A stretch of DNA of 58,414 bases from Fictibacillus phosphorivorans. GTDB lineage: Bacteria; Bacillota; Bacilli; Bacillales; Fictibacillaceae. The DNA is taken from the NCBI RefSeq assembly GCF_023715845.1, contig NZ_JAMBOR010000023.1, positions 1-58,414 on the forward strand, written 5' to 3'. Shown here piece after piece: positions 42,242 through 52,980 of the stretch. Each line of letters starts with the position of its first letter. The stretch's first letter is position 1. The position numbers and the translations under genes are program-made. Below the pieces are notes generated by a model that had not been told where the DNA came from, searched no databases, and saw only the letters and a list, made by a program, of their open reading frames with translations.

Positions 42242-42715
42242 TTATTTTTGCCCTCTTCTCCATCTTTCAAATATTTCGGCAATTTCATCCGAAAGATGTA
42301 TGGAGGAAGAGCTTTGTCGTCGTTTTCTCTCGCCTACAGAGACATGAATCATTTTTTGAACTTCATCCATTTCGTTCTTTAACTCTCGGGCAGATTTTCT
42401 TAATGCACCCTTGCCAAATATCTGCCATTGTTCTGTGGAATCTGAAGTCGCCACATAGATACGGGTATCAATCGCTTTTAATTCCCCAACCAGCCGTTCA
42501 ATCCGTTCATCCGTTATCTTTTTTTCAATGCCGGGTGACAGGTGGGCATCAAATACAACGATAATTTGATACCCTGTCGAACCCTGATACTCTGCCATAT
42601 ATTCAATCAACAGATCTCGTGCTTTACCAAAATCGGAAGTTTTTAAGTCCCGTAGTTCGGGCCACGCGCCAATGATGTTGTACCCATCAACAATCAAATA
42701 ATGGCGTGTTCTCAT
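42242..42715 (-). CDS. rae1: Ribosome-associated endoribonuclease Rae1 (YacP)
   Basis: A 157-residue NYN/PIN-like nuclease. The N-terminal YLIVDGYNIIGAW carries the first catalytic aspartate, and VVFDAH and VATSDSTEQWQIFGKGA supply the others. In B. subtilis Rae1 cuts mRNA in the ribosomal A site. It overlaps rlmB by 4 bp, keeping the order cysS-mrnC-rlmB-rae1-sigH. Confidence 0.92.
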   Translation of the reverse strand: MRTRHYLIVDGYNIIGAWPELRDLKTSDFGKARDLLIEYMAEYQGSTGYQIIVVFDAHLSPGIEKKITDERIERLVGELKAIDTRIYVATSDSTEQWQIFGKGALRKSARELKNEMDEVQKMIHVSVGERKRRQSSSSIHLSDEIAEIFERWRRGQK

Positions 42716-43476
42716 TTTTTCATTTCTAGTGGATTTCGGCCGCGGTAGACCTCGTACATTAATAGACTAGCTGCAACGGATGCGTTGAGTGATGTTACCT
42801 TGCCTTTCATCGGCAGTCTGACTAGAAAGTCACATGTTTCTGAAACGAGTCTTCCCATCCCTTTTCCTTCACTTCCGATGACAAGACCTAAAGGCATGTC
42901 CCATTTAGCTTGTCGATAATCTTGTTTGCCTTTCATGTCTGCTCCGGCAAACCACATACCTCTATCCTTCAGGTCCTTCATCGTCTGTACAAGGTTTGTT
43001 ACACGAACTACAGGGATATATTCAATGGCACCTGTTGATGCTTTTGCAACAGTTGCTGTTAAACCTACAGATCGCCTTTTAGGAATGATGATTCCATGGG
43101 CGCCAACTGCATCAGCTGTTCTCATGATTGAACCCAAGTTATGCGGGTCTTCTAGTTCATCTAATAGGATAAAGAAAGGCTCTTCACCACGTTCCTCGGC
43201 CACCTTGAACAAATCATCGATATCCGCGTAAGTGTAAGCCGCTACACCTGCGATCACTCCTTGATGATTTCCGCCTCCGCTAAGGGAATCCAGCTTTTGT
43301 TTTGGCACATATTGAACGAGCACATTTTGTTTTTTAGCCATAGAAACAATCGTGCTAACTGGACCTTTTTGTGAACCCTCACCTACAAAAATTTTATTAA
43401 TATCACGGCCGGAGCGCAGTACCTCCATCACCGGATTTCTGCCTATTATCAGTTCTTGCTCTTTTTCTTCACTCAT
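42712..43476 (-). CDS. rlmB: 23S rRNA (guanosine-2'-O-)methyltransferase RlmB
   Basis: A 254-residue SpoU/TrmH-family knotted methyltransferase. The N-terminal L30e-like domain has IIGRNPVMEVLRSGRDINKI; the three knot motifs are LDELEDPHNLGSIMRTADAV, LGLVIGSEGKGM and LPMKGKVTSLNASVAASLLM. The ATG at 43476 is chosen by its AAGG-type site. It modifies 23S rRNA (G2251 in E. coli numbering). Confidence 0.93.
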   Translation of the reverse strand: MSEEKEQELIIGRNPVMEVLRSGRDINKIFVGEGSQKGPVSTIVSMAKKQNVLVQYVPKQKLDSLSGGGNHQGVIAGVAAYTYADIDDLFKVAEERGEEPFFILLDELEDPHNLGSIMRTADAVGAHGIIIPKRRSVGLTATVAKASTGAIEYIPVVRVTNLVQTMKDLKDRGMWFAGADMKGKQDYRQAKWDMPLGLVIGSEGKGMGRLVSETCDFLVRLPMKGKVTSLNASVAASLLMYEVYRGRNPLEMKK

Positions 43477-43493
43477 CTTCAGCCTTCCCCCTC

Positions 43494-43892
43494 TCAATCT
43501 TTTTTGTCTGGTAAAACGGTTTTCATAATTTCTTGCAGGCGTTCATGTTCATTCAGCAAATATAAATAACCGATAATCGCCTCAAAACTCGTTGCATGTC
43601 TATACGTCTGGACGTCCGTATTTTTCGGAACCGTCCCTTGATTCGCATTGCGTCCTCGTTTGATGACGGCAACTTCCTCTTCGGTAAAAAAGCTTTGTTC
43701 GAGCAATTGTACGACCATGCCTGCCTGGGCTTTAGCAGATACATACTTTGTTGCCGAAACGTGAAGCTTATTTGGTTTAACCTGCCCATTGCGTATGAGA
43801 TGTTCACGCACGAACTGCTCCATTACAGCATCACCCATATAGGCAAGCGTGGTCCCATTCAGTTGTTTAATGTCTGCATCAGATAGTTTCAT
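43494..43892 (-). CDS. mrnC: Mini-ribonuclease III
   Basis: The 132-residue enzyme is an RNase III catalytic domain without a dsRNA-binding domain. The catalytic region includes [18 protein letters not shown] and the second acidic helix [13 protein letters not shown]. Mini-III matures 23S rRNA ends; a 23S gene sits at the window edge. It starts directly after the cysS stop codon. Confidence 0.94.
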   Translation of the reverse strand: MKLSDADIKQLNGTTLAYMGDAVMEQFVREHLIRNGQVKPNKLHVSATKYVSAKAQAGMVVQLLEQSFFTEEEVAVIKRGRNANQGTVPKNTDVQTYRHATSFEAIIGYLYLLNEHERLQEIMKTVLPDKKD

Positions 43893-45296
43893 TTATTTAA
43901 CTCTTTTCCACCGTACACCTTGTGCGGTATCTTCAAGAATGATGTTCTGCTCTTTTAACAGATCACGAATTTCGTCAGCACGGGAGAAGTTCTTTTCTTT
44001 ACGCGCTTGATTCCTTTCTGCGATCAATGACTCGATCTGTTCGTCTAAAAGCTCTTCTTCTTTTTGAAGGGTCAGTCCTAACACGCCTGCAAGCTCATCG
44101 AATAAGTGGATAAACTCTGTAATTACAGCTTTTGACGTGTTTTTTTCCTGCAAGTAAACGTTCGCTTCTTTCGAAAAATCGAACAGGATAGAAATCGCGT
44201 TAGCTGTATTAAAGTCATCATCCATATCCGCGATAAACTTCGCTCTTGTGTCATCGATCACTTTTGTCCACTTTTCATTATCTTCAGCCAAGTCTGCTGT
44301 AACAGTAAGGCGGTGTTTTAAGTTTTCATAAGCTGTTCTGATCCGGTTCAAGCTAGTTTCTGCCACTTCCAAAAGTTCTTGGCTGAAGTTGATCGGATTG
44401 CGGTAATGTACAGCCAGCATGAAGAAACGGATTACTTCCGGATCTTGCTCTCGGATAAGATCATGAACAAGGACGAAATTGCCTAGCGATTTAGACATCT
44501 TCTCATTGTTAATATTAATATACCCATTATGCATCCAATATTTAGCCATCGGAGCTTCATTCAATGCTTCTGATTGTGCGATCTCATTCTCGTGATGCGG
44601 AAACGCAAGGTCCTGTCCGCCTCCATGGATATCGATGGAATCACCCAGGTATTTTTTTGCCATCGCGGAGCACTCGATATGCCAGCCAGGACGGCCTTTA
44701 CCCCAAGGACTTTCCCAGTAGATCTCTCCCTCTTTTGCTGCTTTCCAAAGCGCAAAATCAAGCGGGTCTTCTTTTTTTTCTCCAACCTCAATTCTTGCAC
44801 CGGATTTCAGGTCATCGATAGATTGGTGAGAAAGCTTCCCGTAGCCGTCAAAAGAACGTGTTTTAAAATAAACGTCGCCGCCTGCTTCATAGGCAAACCC
44901 TTTTTTAATCAGATTCTTGATAAATTCAATGATCTCGGGCATCGTCTCCGTTACACGCGGATGTGCATCTGCTTTTTGAACGCCAAGCGCGCACGTATCT
45001 TCGTGATAAGCATTTATGAATTTTTCAGCGATCGTTGGAACATCACTGCCCATTTCTTTTGCTGCTTTTATCAGCTTGTCATCCACATCTGTAAAATTGG
45101 AGATGAACTGAACATCATACCCTCTGTATTCTAAATATCTTCTGACTGTATCAAATACGATGGCAGGACGCGCATTGCCGATATGGATGTAATTGTATAC
45201 AGTAGGTCCGCACACATACATTTTTACTTTGCCTTCCTCTAGAGGCATGAACGGTTCTTTTTGGCGTGTCATCGTGTTAAAAATTTTAATGCTCAT
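43893..45296 (-). CDS. cysS: Cysteinyl-tRNA synthetase
   Basis: A class I synthetase of 467 residues. Zinc ligand Cys29 precedes the HIGN motif (38-41); the remaining zinc ligands lie in [14 protein letters not shown] and FPHHENE; KMSKS is followed by LGNF near residue 266. It overlaps cysE by 4 bp. Co-transcription with cysE under the Cys T-box links Cys supply to its tRNA charging. Confidence 0.98.
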   Translation of the reverse strand: MSIKIFNTMTRQKEPFMPLEEGKVKMYVCGPTVYNYIHIGNARPAIVFDTVRRYLEYRGYDVQFISNFTDVDDKLIKAAKEMGSDVPTIAEKFINAYHEDTCALGVQKADAHPRVTETMPEIIEFIKNLIKKGFAYEAGGDVYFKTRSFDGYGKLSHQSIDDLKSGARIEVGEKKEDPLDFALWKAAKEGEIYWESPWGKGRPGWHIECSAMAKKYLGDSIDIHGGGQDLAFPHHENEIAQSEALNEAPMAKYWMHNGYININNEKMSKSLGNFVLVHDLIREQDPEVIRFFMLAVHYRNPINFSQELLEVAETSLNRIRTAYENLKHRLTVTADLAEDNEKWTKVIDDTRAKFIADMDDDFNTANAISILFDFSKEANVYLQEKNTSKAVITEFIHLFDELAGVLGLTLQKEEELLDEQIESLIAERNQARKEKNFSRADEIRDLLKEQNIILEDTAQGVRWKRVK

Positions 45297-45943
45297 TTCG
45301 CTTCACTCCCTCTTTTCATTCTTTCCAATTCTTCTTGTAACTTCCTCATCTCAATCTGCATTTCTCTGAACTTATCCGCTACAGGGTCCGGCAGATCACG
45401 GTGGTCTAATTCACAACCCACTTTGATACCGTCTTTAATAACGACCTTCCCTGGGATACCGACTACAGTTGCGTTAGGCGGTACGTTCTGTAAAACGACA
45501 GAACCCGCTCCAACTTTTGAGTTTTTTCCGATTGTGATGTTTCCTAAGACTTTTGCGCCCGTCGCTACGAGAACATGGTCCTCGATCGTTGGATGCCGTT
45601 TTCCTTTTTCTTTTCCGGTCCCGCCAAGTGTAACCCCTTGATAGATTGTCACATCATCACCGATGATACACGTCTCACCGATCACGACTCCCATACCATG
45701 ATCGATAAAGAATCTTCTTCCGATCTGTGCGCCAGGATGGATTTCAATCCCGGTGAAAAACCGGCTGATCTGAGAAATCAATCGAGCTAAAAATAGCAGA
45801 TTACGCTTAAAAAGTTTATGTGCCAGCCTGTGTGCCCATATCGCATGCAATCCTGAATACGTTAAGATGACTTCCAATGAACTTCTCGCAGCTGGATCTT
45901 TTTCAAATACAACACGAATGTCTTCCTTTATGGTTGAAAACAT
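45293..45943 (-). CDS. cysE: Serine O-acetyltransferase
   Basis: The 216-residue enzyme makes O-acetylserine, precursor of cysteine. A helical N-terminal domain is followed by left-handed beta-helix hexapeptide repeats (from about 65), with [20 protein letters not shown] and [15 protein letters not shown] in the active site. The ATG at 45943 follows AAGGAGG by 9 bp. It is the first gene behind the T-box. Confidence 0.97.
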   Translation of the reverse strand: MFSTIKEDIRVVFEKDPAARSSLEVILTYSGLHAIWAHRLAHKLFKRNLLFLARLISQISRFFTGIEIHPGAQIGRRFFIDHGMGVVIGETCIIGDDVTIYQGVTLGGTGKEKGKRHPTIEDHVLVATGAKVLGNITIGKNSKVGAGSVVLQNVPPNATVVGIPGKVVIKDGIKVGCELDHRDLPDPVADKFREMQIEMRKLQEELERMKRGSEAK

Positions 45944-45977
45944 GCTTCTCAACCTCCTTGCAAAAAATTAAAAAACA

Positions 45978-46066
45978 CCTAACCCAACATGTAAGTGGCT
46001 GATTTCCACTCCAGTACTTGCTTTAGGGGAGGGCCTATGGCAACCTTCTAGCGGCAACATGTTAGG
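45978..46066 (-). repeat. Structured repeat-like element between T-box and cysE
   Basis: An 89-nt element closes with arms CCTAACATGT and ACATGT...TAGG, and holds an inner hairpin GAGTGG/CCACTT around AAATCAG. On plus it reads CTGATTTCCACTCCAG, resembling the core of a Bacillaceae extragenic repeat I recall as GATTTCCGCTCCAGG. A T-rich run follows on minus, so it may also terminate. It sits 35 bp before cysE. Confidence 0.5.
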
Positions 46067-46080
46067 AAAGGATTCCAAAT

Positions 46081-46360
46081 AAAAAACGCCTCTGTGCCGA
46101 ATGACACAGAGACGCTGAATTAGACGCGGTTCCACTCTGTTTAACAGGTAAACATAAACTGTTTTATAACCTGTTCCCTTGATCTCCATAACGGGGAGCT
46201 GCCGCCTGTACCTACTACTGTTTCAGCACAGGACTCCGAGGGGCACTTCAGCAGGCATTTTTCATAAACCACTTTCAGCCGATGATGGTTCTCTCTAACA
46301 TGAAAAGGCGCCAGCCTACTTTCCTCATCTACGTTTTCATCTTAAAAGACTAAGTTTCTT
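46081..46360 (-). promoter_or_regulatory. T-box riboswitch (tRNA-Cys) upstream of cysE-cysS
   Basis: The minus strand has the T-box GAGTGGAACCGCG (46125-46138) and a strong terminator (CGCCTCTGTG/CACAGAGACG, T6) at 46081-46114. Stem I carries the AGAGAGAACC and GGCTGAAAG motifs. The specifier loop between AGTAGGC/GCCTGCT and GAGG/CCTC presents UGC (46243-46245), a Cys codon. Uncharged tRNA-Cys should allow read-through into cysE-cysS. A perfect TATAAT lies at about 46369, with a poor -35. Confidence 0.93.
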
Positions 46361-46397
46361 TTACTATATTATAATCTTTGCAAAATGTGTACTTTTA

Positions 46398-47867
46398 TTA
46401 CTTATTAATTTTTGCAATGACAACATTTAGGCGCTTAACGATAACGTCTTTCCCTAAAAGAGATACGGCTGCAGGAAGGTCAGGGCCATGCGTCTGTCCA
46501 GTTGTGGCAACGCGGATCGGCATGAACAAGTTCTTTCCTTTTTGCCCAGTTTCCTTTTGAACAGCTTTCATCATTGCTTTAATGTCTGCCGCTTCAAACG
46601 ATTCAGTATTTTCAACCTGACTTAAGAAAGCTTCCATTACTGATGGAACACCTTCGCCTTGAAGAACTTCTAAGGCTTCTCCTTCGTACTCAATCTCTTC
46701 CTTGAAGAAAAGTTCAGTCAGTTCTACGATTTCAGCACCATAACTCATTTTTTCCTGGTGAAGAGCAACAAGGCGTGTTACCCAATCTAGCTCACTTTCA
46801 CTAGGATTCTCTGAGATTCTTCCAGCTTTTATTAAGTGAGGGATGCAAAGGTCGACGATTCGTTCAACAGTCTGCTTCTTCATATATTGATTGTTCAGCC
46901 ATTCAAGTTTTTGTGTATCGAAAACAGCCGGTGCTTTTGACAAGCGGCTCGGATCAAAAATCTCAATAAACTCTTCACGGCTGAAGATTTCTTCTTCTCC
47001 GCCTGGTGACCAACCTAATAAAGCGATAAAGTTAAACAGCGCTTCAGGAAGATAACCTAATTCCTTATACTGCTCAATAAACTGAACGATAGACTCGTCT
47101 CGCTTGCTTAGCTTTTTTCTGTTCTCGTTTACGATTAATGTCGTGTGGCCGAACTTAGGATGATCAAAGCCGAGTGCGTCGTAGATCAAAAGCTGCTTTG
47201 GCGTATTTGAAATATGGTCATCTCCTCTTAATACATGAGAGATCGCCATTTCATGATCATCGATAACTACCGCATAGTTATACGTTGGAATGCCGTCTTT
47301 TTTAACGATAACAAAATCTCCAAACCCGCTTGATTCAAAGGAAACTTCTCCTTTAACCATATCATCGAACGTGATCGTACGGTCTTGAGGAACTAAGAAA
47401 CGAATGCTTGGCTTTCGTCCTTCCGCTTCTAATGCAGCACGCTCTTCATCCGAAAGGTTACGGCAGCGGCCATTATAAACGGGTGTTTCCCCTTTAGCCA
47501 TCTGTTCTTCACGTGAAGCTTCAAGTTCTTCTTCCGTACAATAACATTTATAAGCCAGGTCCTTTGAAAGAAGGTCATCCGTATATTTTTGGTAAAGATC
47601 TAAACGCTCCATCTGACGATAAGGACCATAATCTCCTCCAACATCAACACTTTCGTCCCAATCCATGCCAAGCCATTTCAGGTGGTTCAGCTGACTTTCT
47701 TCTCCACCCTGAATGTTTCGCTTTTGGTCCGTGTCTTCAATTCTGATAATAAACTTTCCGCCTGTGTGGCGTGCATATAAATAATTAAAGAGAGCTGCAC
47801 GTGCATTTCCAATATGTAAATGTCCTGTTGGACTTGGTGCATAGCGTACTCGTACTTCATTTGCCAT
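46398..47867 (-). CDS. gltX: Glutamyl-tRNA synthetase
   Basis: A class I synthetase of 489 residues. The ATG at 47867 ([20 protein letters not shown]) follows GAGGTGA; a GTG three codons upstream overlaps that site. HIGH-type HLHIGN and KLSKR are present. In bacilli this enzyme also charges tRNA-Gln with glutamate for later amidation. It stands between ispF and the cysE T-box. Confidence 0.97.
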   Translation of the reverse strand: MANEVRVRYAPSPTGHLHIGNARAALFNYLYARHTGGKFIIRIEDTDQKRNIQGGEESQLNHLKWLGMDWDESVDVGGDYGPYRQMERLDLYQKYTDDLLSKDLAYKCYCTEEELEASREEQMAKGETPVYNGRCRNLSDEERAALEAEGRKPSIRFLVPQDRTITFDDMVKGEVSFESSGFGDFVIVKKDGIPTYNYAVVIDDHEMAISHVLRGDDHISNTPKQLLIYDALGFDHPKFGHTTLIVNENRKKLSKRDESIVQFIEQYKELGYLPEALFNFIALLGWSPGGEEEIFSREEFIEIFDPSRLSKAPAVFDTQKLEWLNNQYMKKQTVERIVDLCIPHLIKAGRISENPSESELDWVTRLVALHQEKMSYGAEIVELTELFFKEEIEYEGEALEVLQGEGVPSVMEAFLSQVENTESFEAADIKAMMKAVQKETGQKGKNLFMPIRVATTGQTHGPDLPAAVSLLGKDVIVKRLNVVIAKINK

Positions 47868-47891
47868 CCTGTTCACCTCAAAAAAGTTTTC

Positions 47892-48365
47892 TTATTTCTC
47901 GATTAAAACAACCGCTTGAGCGGCAATCCCTTCTTCTCTACCGACAAATCCTAATTTTTCTGTTGTAGTCGCCTTTACATTGACCTGGTCGACATCCACG
48001 TTAAAAATACCGGCAATTCCGCTTCTCATCTCTTCAATGTGAGGAAGCATCTTAGGTCTTTGAGCAATTATCGTACAATCTATATTACATAAACGATACC
48101 CATTTTTCTCTACTAACTTCCAAGAATCTAGTAATAAACGTTTAGAATCGGCATCCTTATAGGCAGGATCCGTATCTGGGAAATGTTTGCCGATATCCCC
48201 TTCACCTGCAGCACCAAGCAATGCATCGGTTATCGCATGCAAAAGAACATCTGCATCCGAATGTCCTAAAAGTCCTTTTTCGTAAGGTATCGTAACTCCG
48301 CCAATAATTAAAGGCCGACCTTCACAAAATGCGTGAACATCAAAGCCTTGGCCGATGCGCATCAT
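47892..48365 (-). CDS. ispF: 2-C-methyl-D-erythritol 2,4-cyclodiphosphate synthase
   Basis: The 157-residue IspF has metal ligands in GQGFDVHAF and [18 protein letters not shown], plus [20 protein letters not shown] at the C-terminus. It catalyses the cyclisation step of the MEP isoprenoid pathway. It overlaps ispD by 4 bp. Confidence 0.97.
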   Translation of the reverse strand: MMRIGQGFDVHAFCEGRPLIIGGVTIPYEKGLLGHSDADVLLHAITDALLGAAGEGDIGKHFPDTDPAYKDADSKRLLLDSWKLVEKNGYRLCNIDCTIIAQRPKMLPHIEEMRSGIAGIFNVDVDQVNVKATTTEKLGFVGREEGIAAQAVVLIEK

Positions 48366-49057
48366 GCTTTTTCCCCCTGTCTATCCAGCAAGATGGCTTG
48401 TCCAAACAACAAGTCATCAGACGTAGTTAATTTTATATTATGATAGTCTCCCATTACAAGAGCAACCGTATGTCCAATTCGTTCCACCAGGCTTGCGTCA
48501 TCCGTTCCAAGATAGTTCTCAGCAGCAGCTTTTTCATGAGCCTCTATTACGATAGAAAGACGAAAAGCTTGTGGGGTTTGAACAGCCCACAAGCTGGAAC
48601 GATCAATCGTTTCTACCACTTGATTTTGCACAGCCCGCTTTACCGTATCTTTGACAGGGACAGCTAAAACAGCTGAACCTGTTTCAGATGCACGTTCTAC
48701 GAGCTGGCTGATGTGATGTTGCGTAATAAAAGGTCGAGCAGCATCATGTATGAGGACAAGCTCTATATCATTCGGAACACTTTTCAGACCCTCATAGACA
48801 CTTTGCTGCCGTTCTTTTCCGCCTGGAACGATTTGGCGCACTTTTGTATATTGGAAGGTTTGTACAAAATCCTGCATCTGGTATAATTCCCGCTCACTGC
48901 CGACAAGGATGATACCCGAACAAGCGGGGTCTTTTTCAAAAACATCAACAGTATGTTTGAGAACCGGTTCTCCTAAAAGTTCGATCCATTGCTTTGAGAT
49001 CCCAGCGTTCATTCTTTTGCCCTGTCCGGCTGCAGGAATGACTGTCCAATAATTCAC
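48362..49057 (-). CDS. ispD: 2-C-methyl-D-erythritol 4-phosphate cytidylyltransferase
   Basis: The 231-residue IspD: nucleotide-binding [20 protein letters not shown] and the catalytic region [11 protein letters not shown]. The start is a GTG. It catalyses the CTP-dependent step of the MEP pathway and lies directly upstream of ispF. Confidence 0.97.
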   Translation of the reverse strand: MNYWTVIPAAGQGKRMNAGISKQWIELLGEPVLKHTVDVFEKDPACSGIILVGSERELYQMQDFVQTFQYTKVRQIVPGGKERQQSVYEGLKSVPNDIELVLIHDAARPFITQHHISQLVERASETGSAVLAVPVKDTVKRAVQNQVVETIDRSSLWAVQTPQAFRLSIVIEAHEKAAAENYLGTDDASLVERIGHTVALVMGDYHNIKLTTSDDLLFGQAILLDRQGEKA

Positions 49058-49076
49058 GTGCTTTCCCCACCGTTCA

Positions 49077-50168
49077 TTACAATGCTTTTTCTAACAGCTT
49101 TTTTTTAGCAAAAATCATGCGGCCCGCTGATGTTTGAAGAACAGATGTAACCACCACATCGATTGTTTTTCCGACATAGTCTCGTCCATCCTCAACAACA
49201 ATCATCGTGCCATCATCCAGATAGCCAACACCTTGATTTTGCTCTTTTCCATCTTTGATCACTTGAACAACCAGTTCTTCACCAGGAAGAACGACCGGTT
49301 TTACCGCATTGGCAAGATCATTAATATTAAGAACCGCAACATTCTGAAGTTCACATACTTTATTTAGATTAAAGTCATTCGTCACAACGACGCCTGTTAA
49401 AAGCTGTGCGAGCTTTACAAGTTTGCTGTCTACTTCCGAAACTTCTTCAAAGTCACCTTCATAGATTTCCACTTTCATAGACAACTCTTTTTGGATACGG
49501 TTTAAGATATCCAAACCTCGGCGTCCTCTGTTACGTTTCAAAACATCAGAAGAATCTGCAATATACTGCAATTCCTCTAAAACGAATCTAGGAATGATCA
49601 GTGGCCCTTCCAAAAAACCAGTTTGACAGATATCTGCCACACGGCCATCAATAATCACACTCGTATCGAGGATCTTGTATTTCCCATTAGCTTTTTCCGG
49701 TTCTGCTTCCTTCTTCTTTTCTTTTCCTTGGCGGTTCAAAGAGAAGAGCTGAATCAATTCATCTCTCTTTTTAAACCCAACTTGGAATCCAAGGTAACCG
49801 AGTAAAAAGGTAATAGCGATCGGCAGAATTGAACTTACAACAACAATATCCATGCTGCTAAGCGGCGACTGAATTAAGAAGGCAACAATCAATCCAATGA
49901 TAAGTCCCATCGTACCTGATAAGAGATCCGTTGCAGGGGCTTTTACAACCGTTTCCTCTGCCCATCGAATCAGCCCTACTACATAATCTGACAGCCAAAA
50001 TGTAGATAAAAAGAGTATAAGTGCACCAATTACTGCCCCGACATATGGGGATGTTACTTGTGTAGGCAGATCACCGAAGTTTAGAACACGAATTAAATCT
50101 GGAATATATAGATAGCCGAGCATGCCCCCTATCACAATAAAAAATATTTGAATGATTCTTTTTAGCAT
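49077..50168 (-). CDS. yacL: YacL, membrane PIN-TRAM domain protein
   Basis: The 363-residue protein has four membrane spans in the first 140 residues, a PIN domain ([20 protein letters not shown], with acidic residues DTS, D and ND) and a C-terminal TRAM domain. An ATG at 50168 follows GGGGAGGTGA. A ribonuclease-like fold is clear, but I know of no proven substrate. It lies between disA and ispD. Confidence 0.9.
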   Translation of the reverse strand: MLKRIIQIFFIVIGGMLGYLYIPDLIRVLNFGDLPTQVTSPYVGAVIGALILFLSTFWLSDYVVGLIRWAEETVVKAPATDLLSGTMGLIIGLIVAFLIQSPLSSMDIVVVSSILPIAITFLLGYLGFQVGFKKRDELIQLFSLNRQGKEKKKEAEPEKANGKYKILDTSVIIDGRVADICQTGFLEGPLIIPRFVLEELQYIADSSDVLKRNRGRRGLDILNRIQKELSMKVEIYEGDFEEVSEVDSKLVKLAQLLTGVVVTNDFNLNKVCELQNVAVLNINDLANAVKPVVLPGEELVVQVIKDGKEQNQGVGYLDDGTMIVVEDGRDYVGKTIDVVVTSVLQTSAGRMIFAKKKLLEKAL

Positions 50169-50240
50169 GCCTGATTCACCTCCCCTAATCATTATTTACA
50201 AAATAATCGTTTTGAAACGTAGAAAATGGTAATTTTAATA

Positions 50241-51314
50241 CTAAATATGACGATCGACAAAAAGCTGTTCCTGAATTCGTTTTAATCCTTCTTTTACTTT
50301 TCTTGCTCGAATTTCACCAATTCCTTCAACCTCATCCAGTTCTTCTATGGAAGCTCTTAGGATTTGAGGCAGATTTTCAAAAGCATCTGTTAAGTTTTCG
50401 ATAATAACAGATGGAAGTCTTGGTATCTTCGCAAGAATACGGTATCCCCGTGGATGAATGGTTTCATCTTGCATATTCATACCCGCTGAGAAACCTAAAA
50501 GTTTCATAATAACGGATTCATCGAATAATTCTTCACTTGAGAGTTTATTAAGTTGACGAAGGATCGCATACGGATCGCTATCTTCATCTTTCATATAATC
50601 TTTGATCAGCAGCAATGCTTCTTCTTCAATGTTGGAGACAAGCTCTTCCATCTGGATCCTGATCAGTCTTCCTTCAACTCCAAGTTCATTAACATATTTA
50701 ATTATCTCATTTTTTATGCGTAAAACCATCTCAATTCTGTGAATTACTTGTGTAACTTCCTGGAAAGTCACAAGTTCTTCAAATTCTAGTGCACCTAAAT
50801 TGGTTACACTCTGGTCAAACACAACTTTATATTTTTCAAGCGTCTGTATCGCCTGGTTCGCTTTTGTTAATATGACGCCGATCTCTTTTAAAGAATAACG
50901 AATCATTCCTTGGTAGAGCGTGATAACATTACGTCGCTGTGAAATAGAAATGACAAGATTACCTGTCTGACGCGCTACACGTTCTGCCGTTCTATGTCTG
51001 ATCCCTGTCTCTGTTGAAGGAATAACGGTATCCGGTATAAGCTGCGTGTTCGCATATAAGATTTTCCCTGCATCTTCATTTAAAATGATCGCTCCGTCCA
51101 TTTTGGCAAGCTCATAAAGAGAAGCAGGTGAATACTTACAGTTAATAGAAAAACCGCCATCGACAATTTCTTTGATTTTATCATTATAGCCAACTACAAT
51201 CAGTCCGCCTGTATTTGCGCGCAATACGTTATCGATGCCTTCCCGAAGCGGTGTTCCGGGGGCAACAAGCTGCAGCATCTGACTAATAATCGCTTCTTTT
51301 ATCGCATGATCCAT
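50241..51314 (-). CDS. disA: DNA integrity scanning diadenylate cyclase DisA
   Basis: The 357-residue protein has the DAC domain with DGA at 73-75 and RHRTA at 106-110, a helical middle and a helix-hairpin-helix DNA-binding end ([16 protein letters not shown]). It makes c-di-AMP while scanning DNA and stops at lesions or junctions. Its partner radA precedes it by 8 bp. Confidence 0.97.
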   Translation of the reverse strand: MDHAIKEAIISQMLQLVAPGTPLREGIDNVLRANTGGLIVVGYNDKIKEIVDGGFSINCKYSPASLYELAKMDGAIILNEDAGKILYANTQLIPDTVIPSTETGIRHRTAERVARQTGNLVISISQRRNVITLYQGMIRYSLKEIGVILTKANQAIQTLEKYKVVFDQSVTNLGALEFEELVTFQEVTQVIHRIEMVLRIKNEIIKYVNELGVEGRLIRIQMEELVSNIEEEALLLIKDYMKDEDSDPYAILRQLNKLSSEELFDESVIMKLLGFSAGMNMQDETIHPRGYRILAKIPRLPSVIIENLTDAFENLPQILRASIEELDEVEGIGEIRARKVKEGLKRIQEQLFVDRHI

Positions 51315-51322
51315 AATAAGCT

Positions 51323-52696
51323 TTACCCTCCTAACGCTGCTTGTAATGCCTCATAAACGGTAGATACACCCACGACTTTAATTCCTTTTGGAACCGTCCA
51401 GCCGCCGATATTTTTATCAGGAATTATAGCACGCGTAAATCCTAGCTTTGCTGCTTCATGTACTCGTTGTTCAATACGGGAAACTCTTCGCACTTCCCCC
51501 GTCAGTCCAATTTCTCCGATCATAACGTCCGTTGGTTTGGTCGGTGCATCTCTAAAGCTCGATGCAATGCTGATCGCAACGGCGAGATCGATGGCAGGTT
51601 CATCAAGCCTTACTCCACCGGCTACATTCAAATAAGCATCTTGGTTCTGAAGCAGTAGTCCGACTCTTTTTTCCAAAACGGCCATCAGCAGCGATACACG
51701 GTTATGATCGATTCCAGTAGCCATCCTTCTAGGGTTTCCAAAACTGGTCGGAGAAATGAGCGCCTGGAGCTCAACAAGCATCGGTCTTGTTCCTTCTAGT
51801 GAAGCTACAACGGTAGAACCTGCAGCCCCTTTTGAACGTTCTTCCAAGAAAATTTCAGAAGGATTCAATACTTCTTCTAATCCTTCCTCCTTCATTTCGA
51901 ACACACCAATCTCGTTCGTTGAGCCAAAACGATTCTTAACAGCTCTTAAGATACGAAACGTATGATGGCGTTCACCTTCAAAATATAAAACCGCATCAAC
52001 CATGTGTTCCAGAAGTCGCGGTCCGGCAATTGCACCTTCCTTTGTAACATGTCCAACGATAAATATTGCAATTCCTTTTGTCTTTGCCATTCTCATCAAA
52101 TGTGAGGTACATTCTCGTACTTGTGACACACTTCCTGGCGCTGAAGTAACTTCAGAACGATAAACCGTTTGAATGGAATCAATGATCATAACAGATGGCA
52201 TAATGTCAGCCATTGACTGCTCGATCAGGTCCAAATCCGTCTCAGCTAAAACAAATAAATCTTTTGCCTCTATTTCAAGCCGATCTGCTCTTAACTTTGT
52301 TTGTTTAACAGATTCTTCACCAGATATGTAGAGAACACGTTCTCCTTTTTGAGCAAGCTGTGCTGAGGCCTGAAGGAGAAGTGTTGATTTTCCAATTCCC
52401 GGATCCCCGCCGACTAAAACTAAAGAGCCTGGAACAATCCCTCCGCCTAATACACGGTTAAGCTCCTGATAGTTTGTAGGAATACGAGGTTCCTGCTCAC
52501 TTTTCACCTCTACGATCGATTGTGGTTTTTGCTTAAGTTTCGAATCGGCAGAACTTAATCCTCTTACGCTCTTTTCGGGACGGATCGTTTCTTCCACCAT
52601 CGTATTCCAAGCTTGGCATCCTGGACATTTACCCATCCATTTTGGAGACTCATAACCACAATCCTGGCACATAAAGATTGATTTTACTTTGGCCAT
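51323..52696 (-). CDS. radA: DNA repair protein RadA
   Basis: The 457-residue RadA starts at an ATG (52696) behind GAGGAG. An N-terminal C4 zinc finger (Cys10, Cys13, Cys24, Cys27), a RecA-like core with Walker [10 protein letters not shown] (97-105), the KNRFG motif and a C-terminal Lon-protease-like domain are present. It promotes branch migration in recombination and restrains DisA. Confidence 0.97.
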   Translation of the reverse strand: MAKVKSIFMCQDCGYESPKWMGKCPGCQAWNTMVEETIRPEKSVRGLSSADSKLKQKPQSIVEVKSEQEPRIPTNYQELNRVLGGGIVPGSLVLVGGDPGIGKSTLLLQASAQLAQKGERVLYISGEESVKQTKLRADRLEIEAKDLFVLAETDLDLIEQSMADIMPSVMIIDSIQTVYRSEVTSAPGSVSQVRECTSHLMRMAKTKGIAIFIVGHVTKEGAIAGPRLLEHMVDAVLYFEGERHHTFRILRAVKNRFGSTNEIGVFEMKEEGLEEVLNPSEIFLEERSKGAAGSTVVASLEGTRPMLVELQALISPTSFGNPRRMATGIDHNRVSLLMAVLEKRVGLLLQNQDAYLNVAGGVRLDEPAIDLAVAISIASSFRDAPTKPTDVMIGEIGLTGEVRRVSRIEQRVHEAAKLGFTRAIIPDKNIGGWTVPKGIKVVGVSTVYEALQAALGG

Positions 52697-52883
52697 CAAA
52701 AAAACTCCTCTTTAAAACTTCACACCTTAAAACATGCATTTATTCAATCCGAAGCTTTTATATATGAAACAGTTAAATTGCTATAAAATAAAAATTTCAC
52801 TCAATCATATCATAACATAAAACCTAACAACTCTTTCCATTTTAGGCTCCGCGAAAAACGGCGAAACGTAAGAATTATTTCGA
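52697..52883. other. radA leader region
   Basis: A region of about 190 bp between the clpC terminator and radA. It is AT-rich, with overlapping TATGAT motifs near 52800 but no well-spaced -35. No gene is visible. Confidence 0.4.
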
Positions 52884-52922
52884 CAAAAAACCGGACGACA
52901 TGACTGCCTTCCGGTTTTTTTT
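52884..52922 (-). terminator. Terminator after clpC
   Basis: AAAAAACCGGA and TCCGGTTTTTT pair around a 15-nt loop with T runs on both strands. It separates the ctsR-mcsA-mcsB-clpC operon from radA. Confidence 0.9.
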
Positions 52923-52980
52923 GCAAGATTTTCTATTTTACTCGTTTTCACCGGATAAAACCGGCCCTTTCATTCAAATA

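Noticed and set aside
44574-45134. 186-codon plus-strand frame inside cysS
   Set aside because: It is antisense to a fully conserved cysS; its composition is that of an opposite-frame shadow.
45968-46189. 73-codon frame on minus over the T-box terminator
   Set aside because: It overlaps the riboswitch and the repeat-like element and has no family resemblance.
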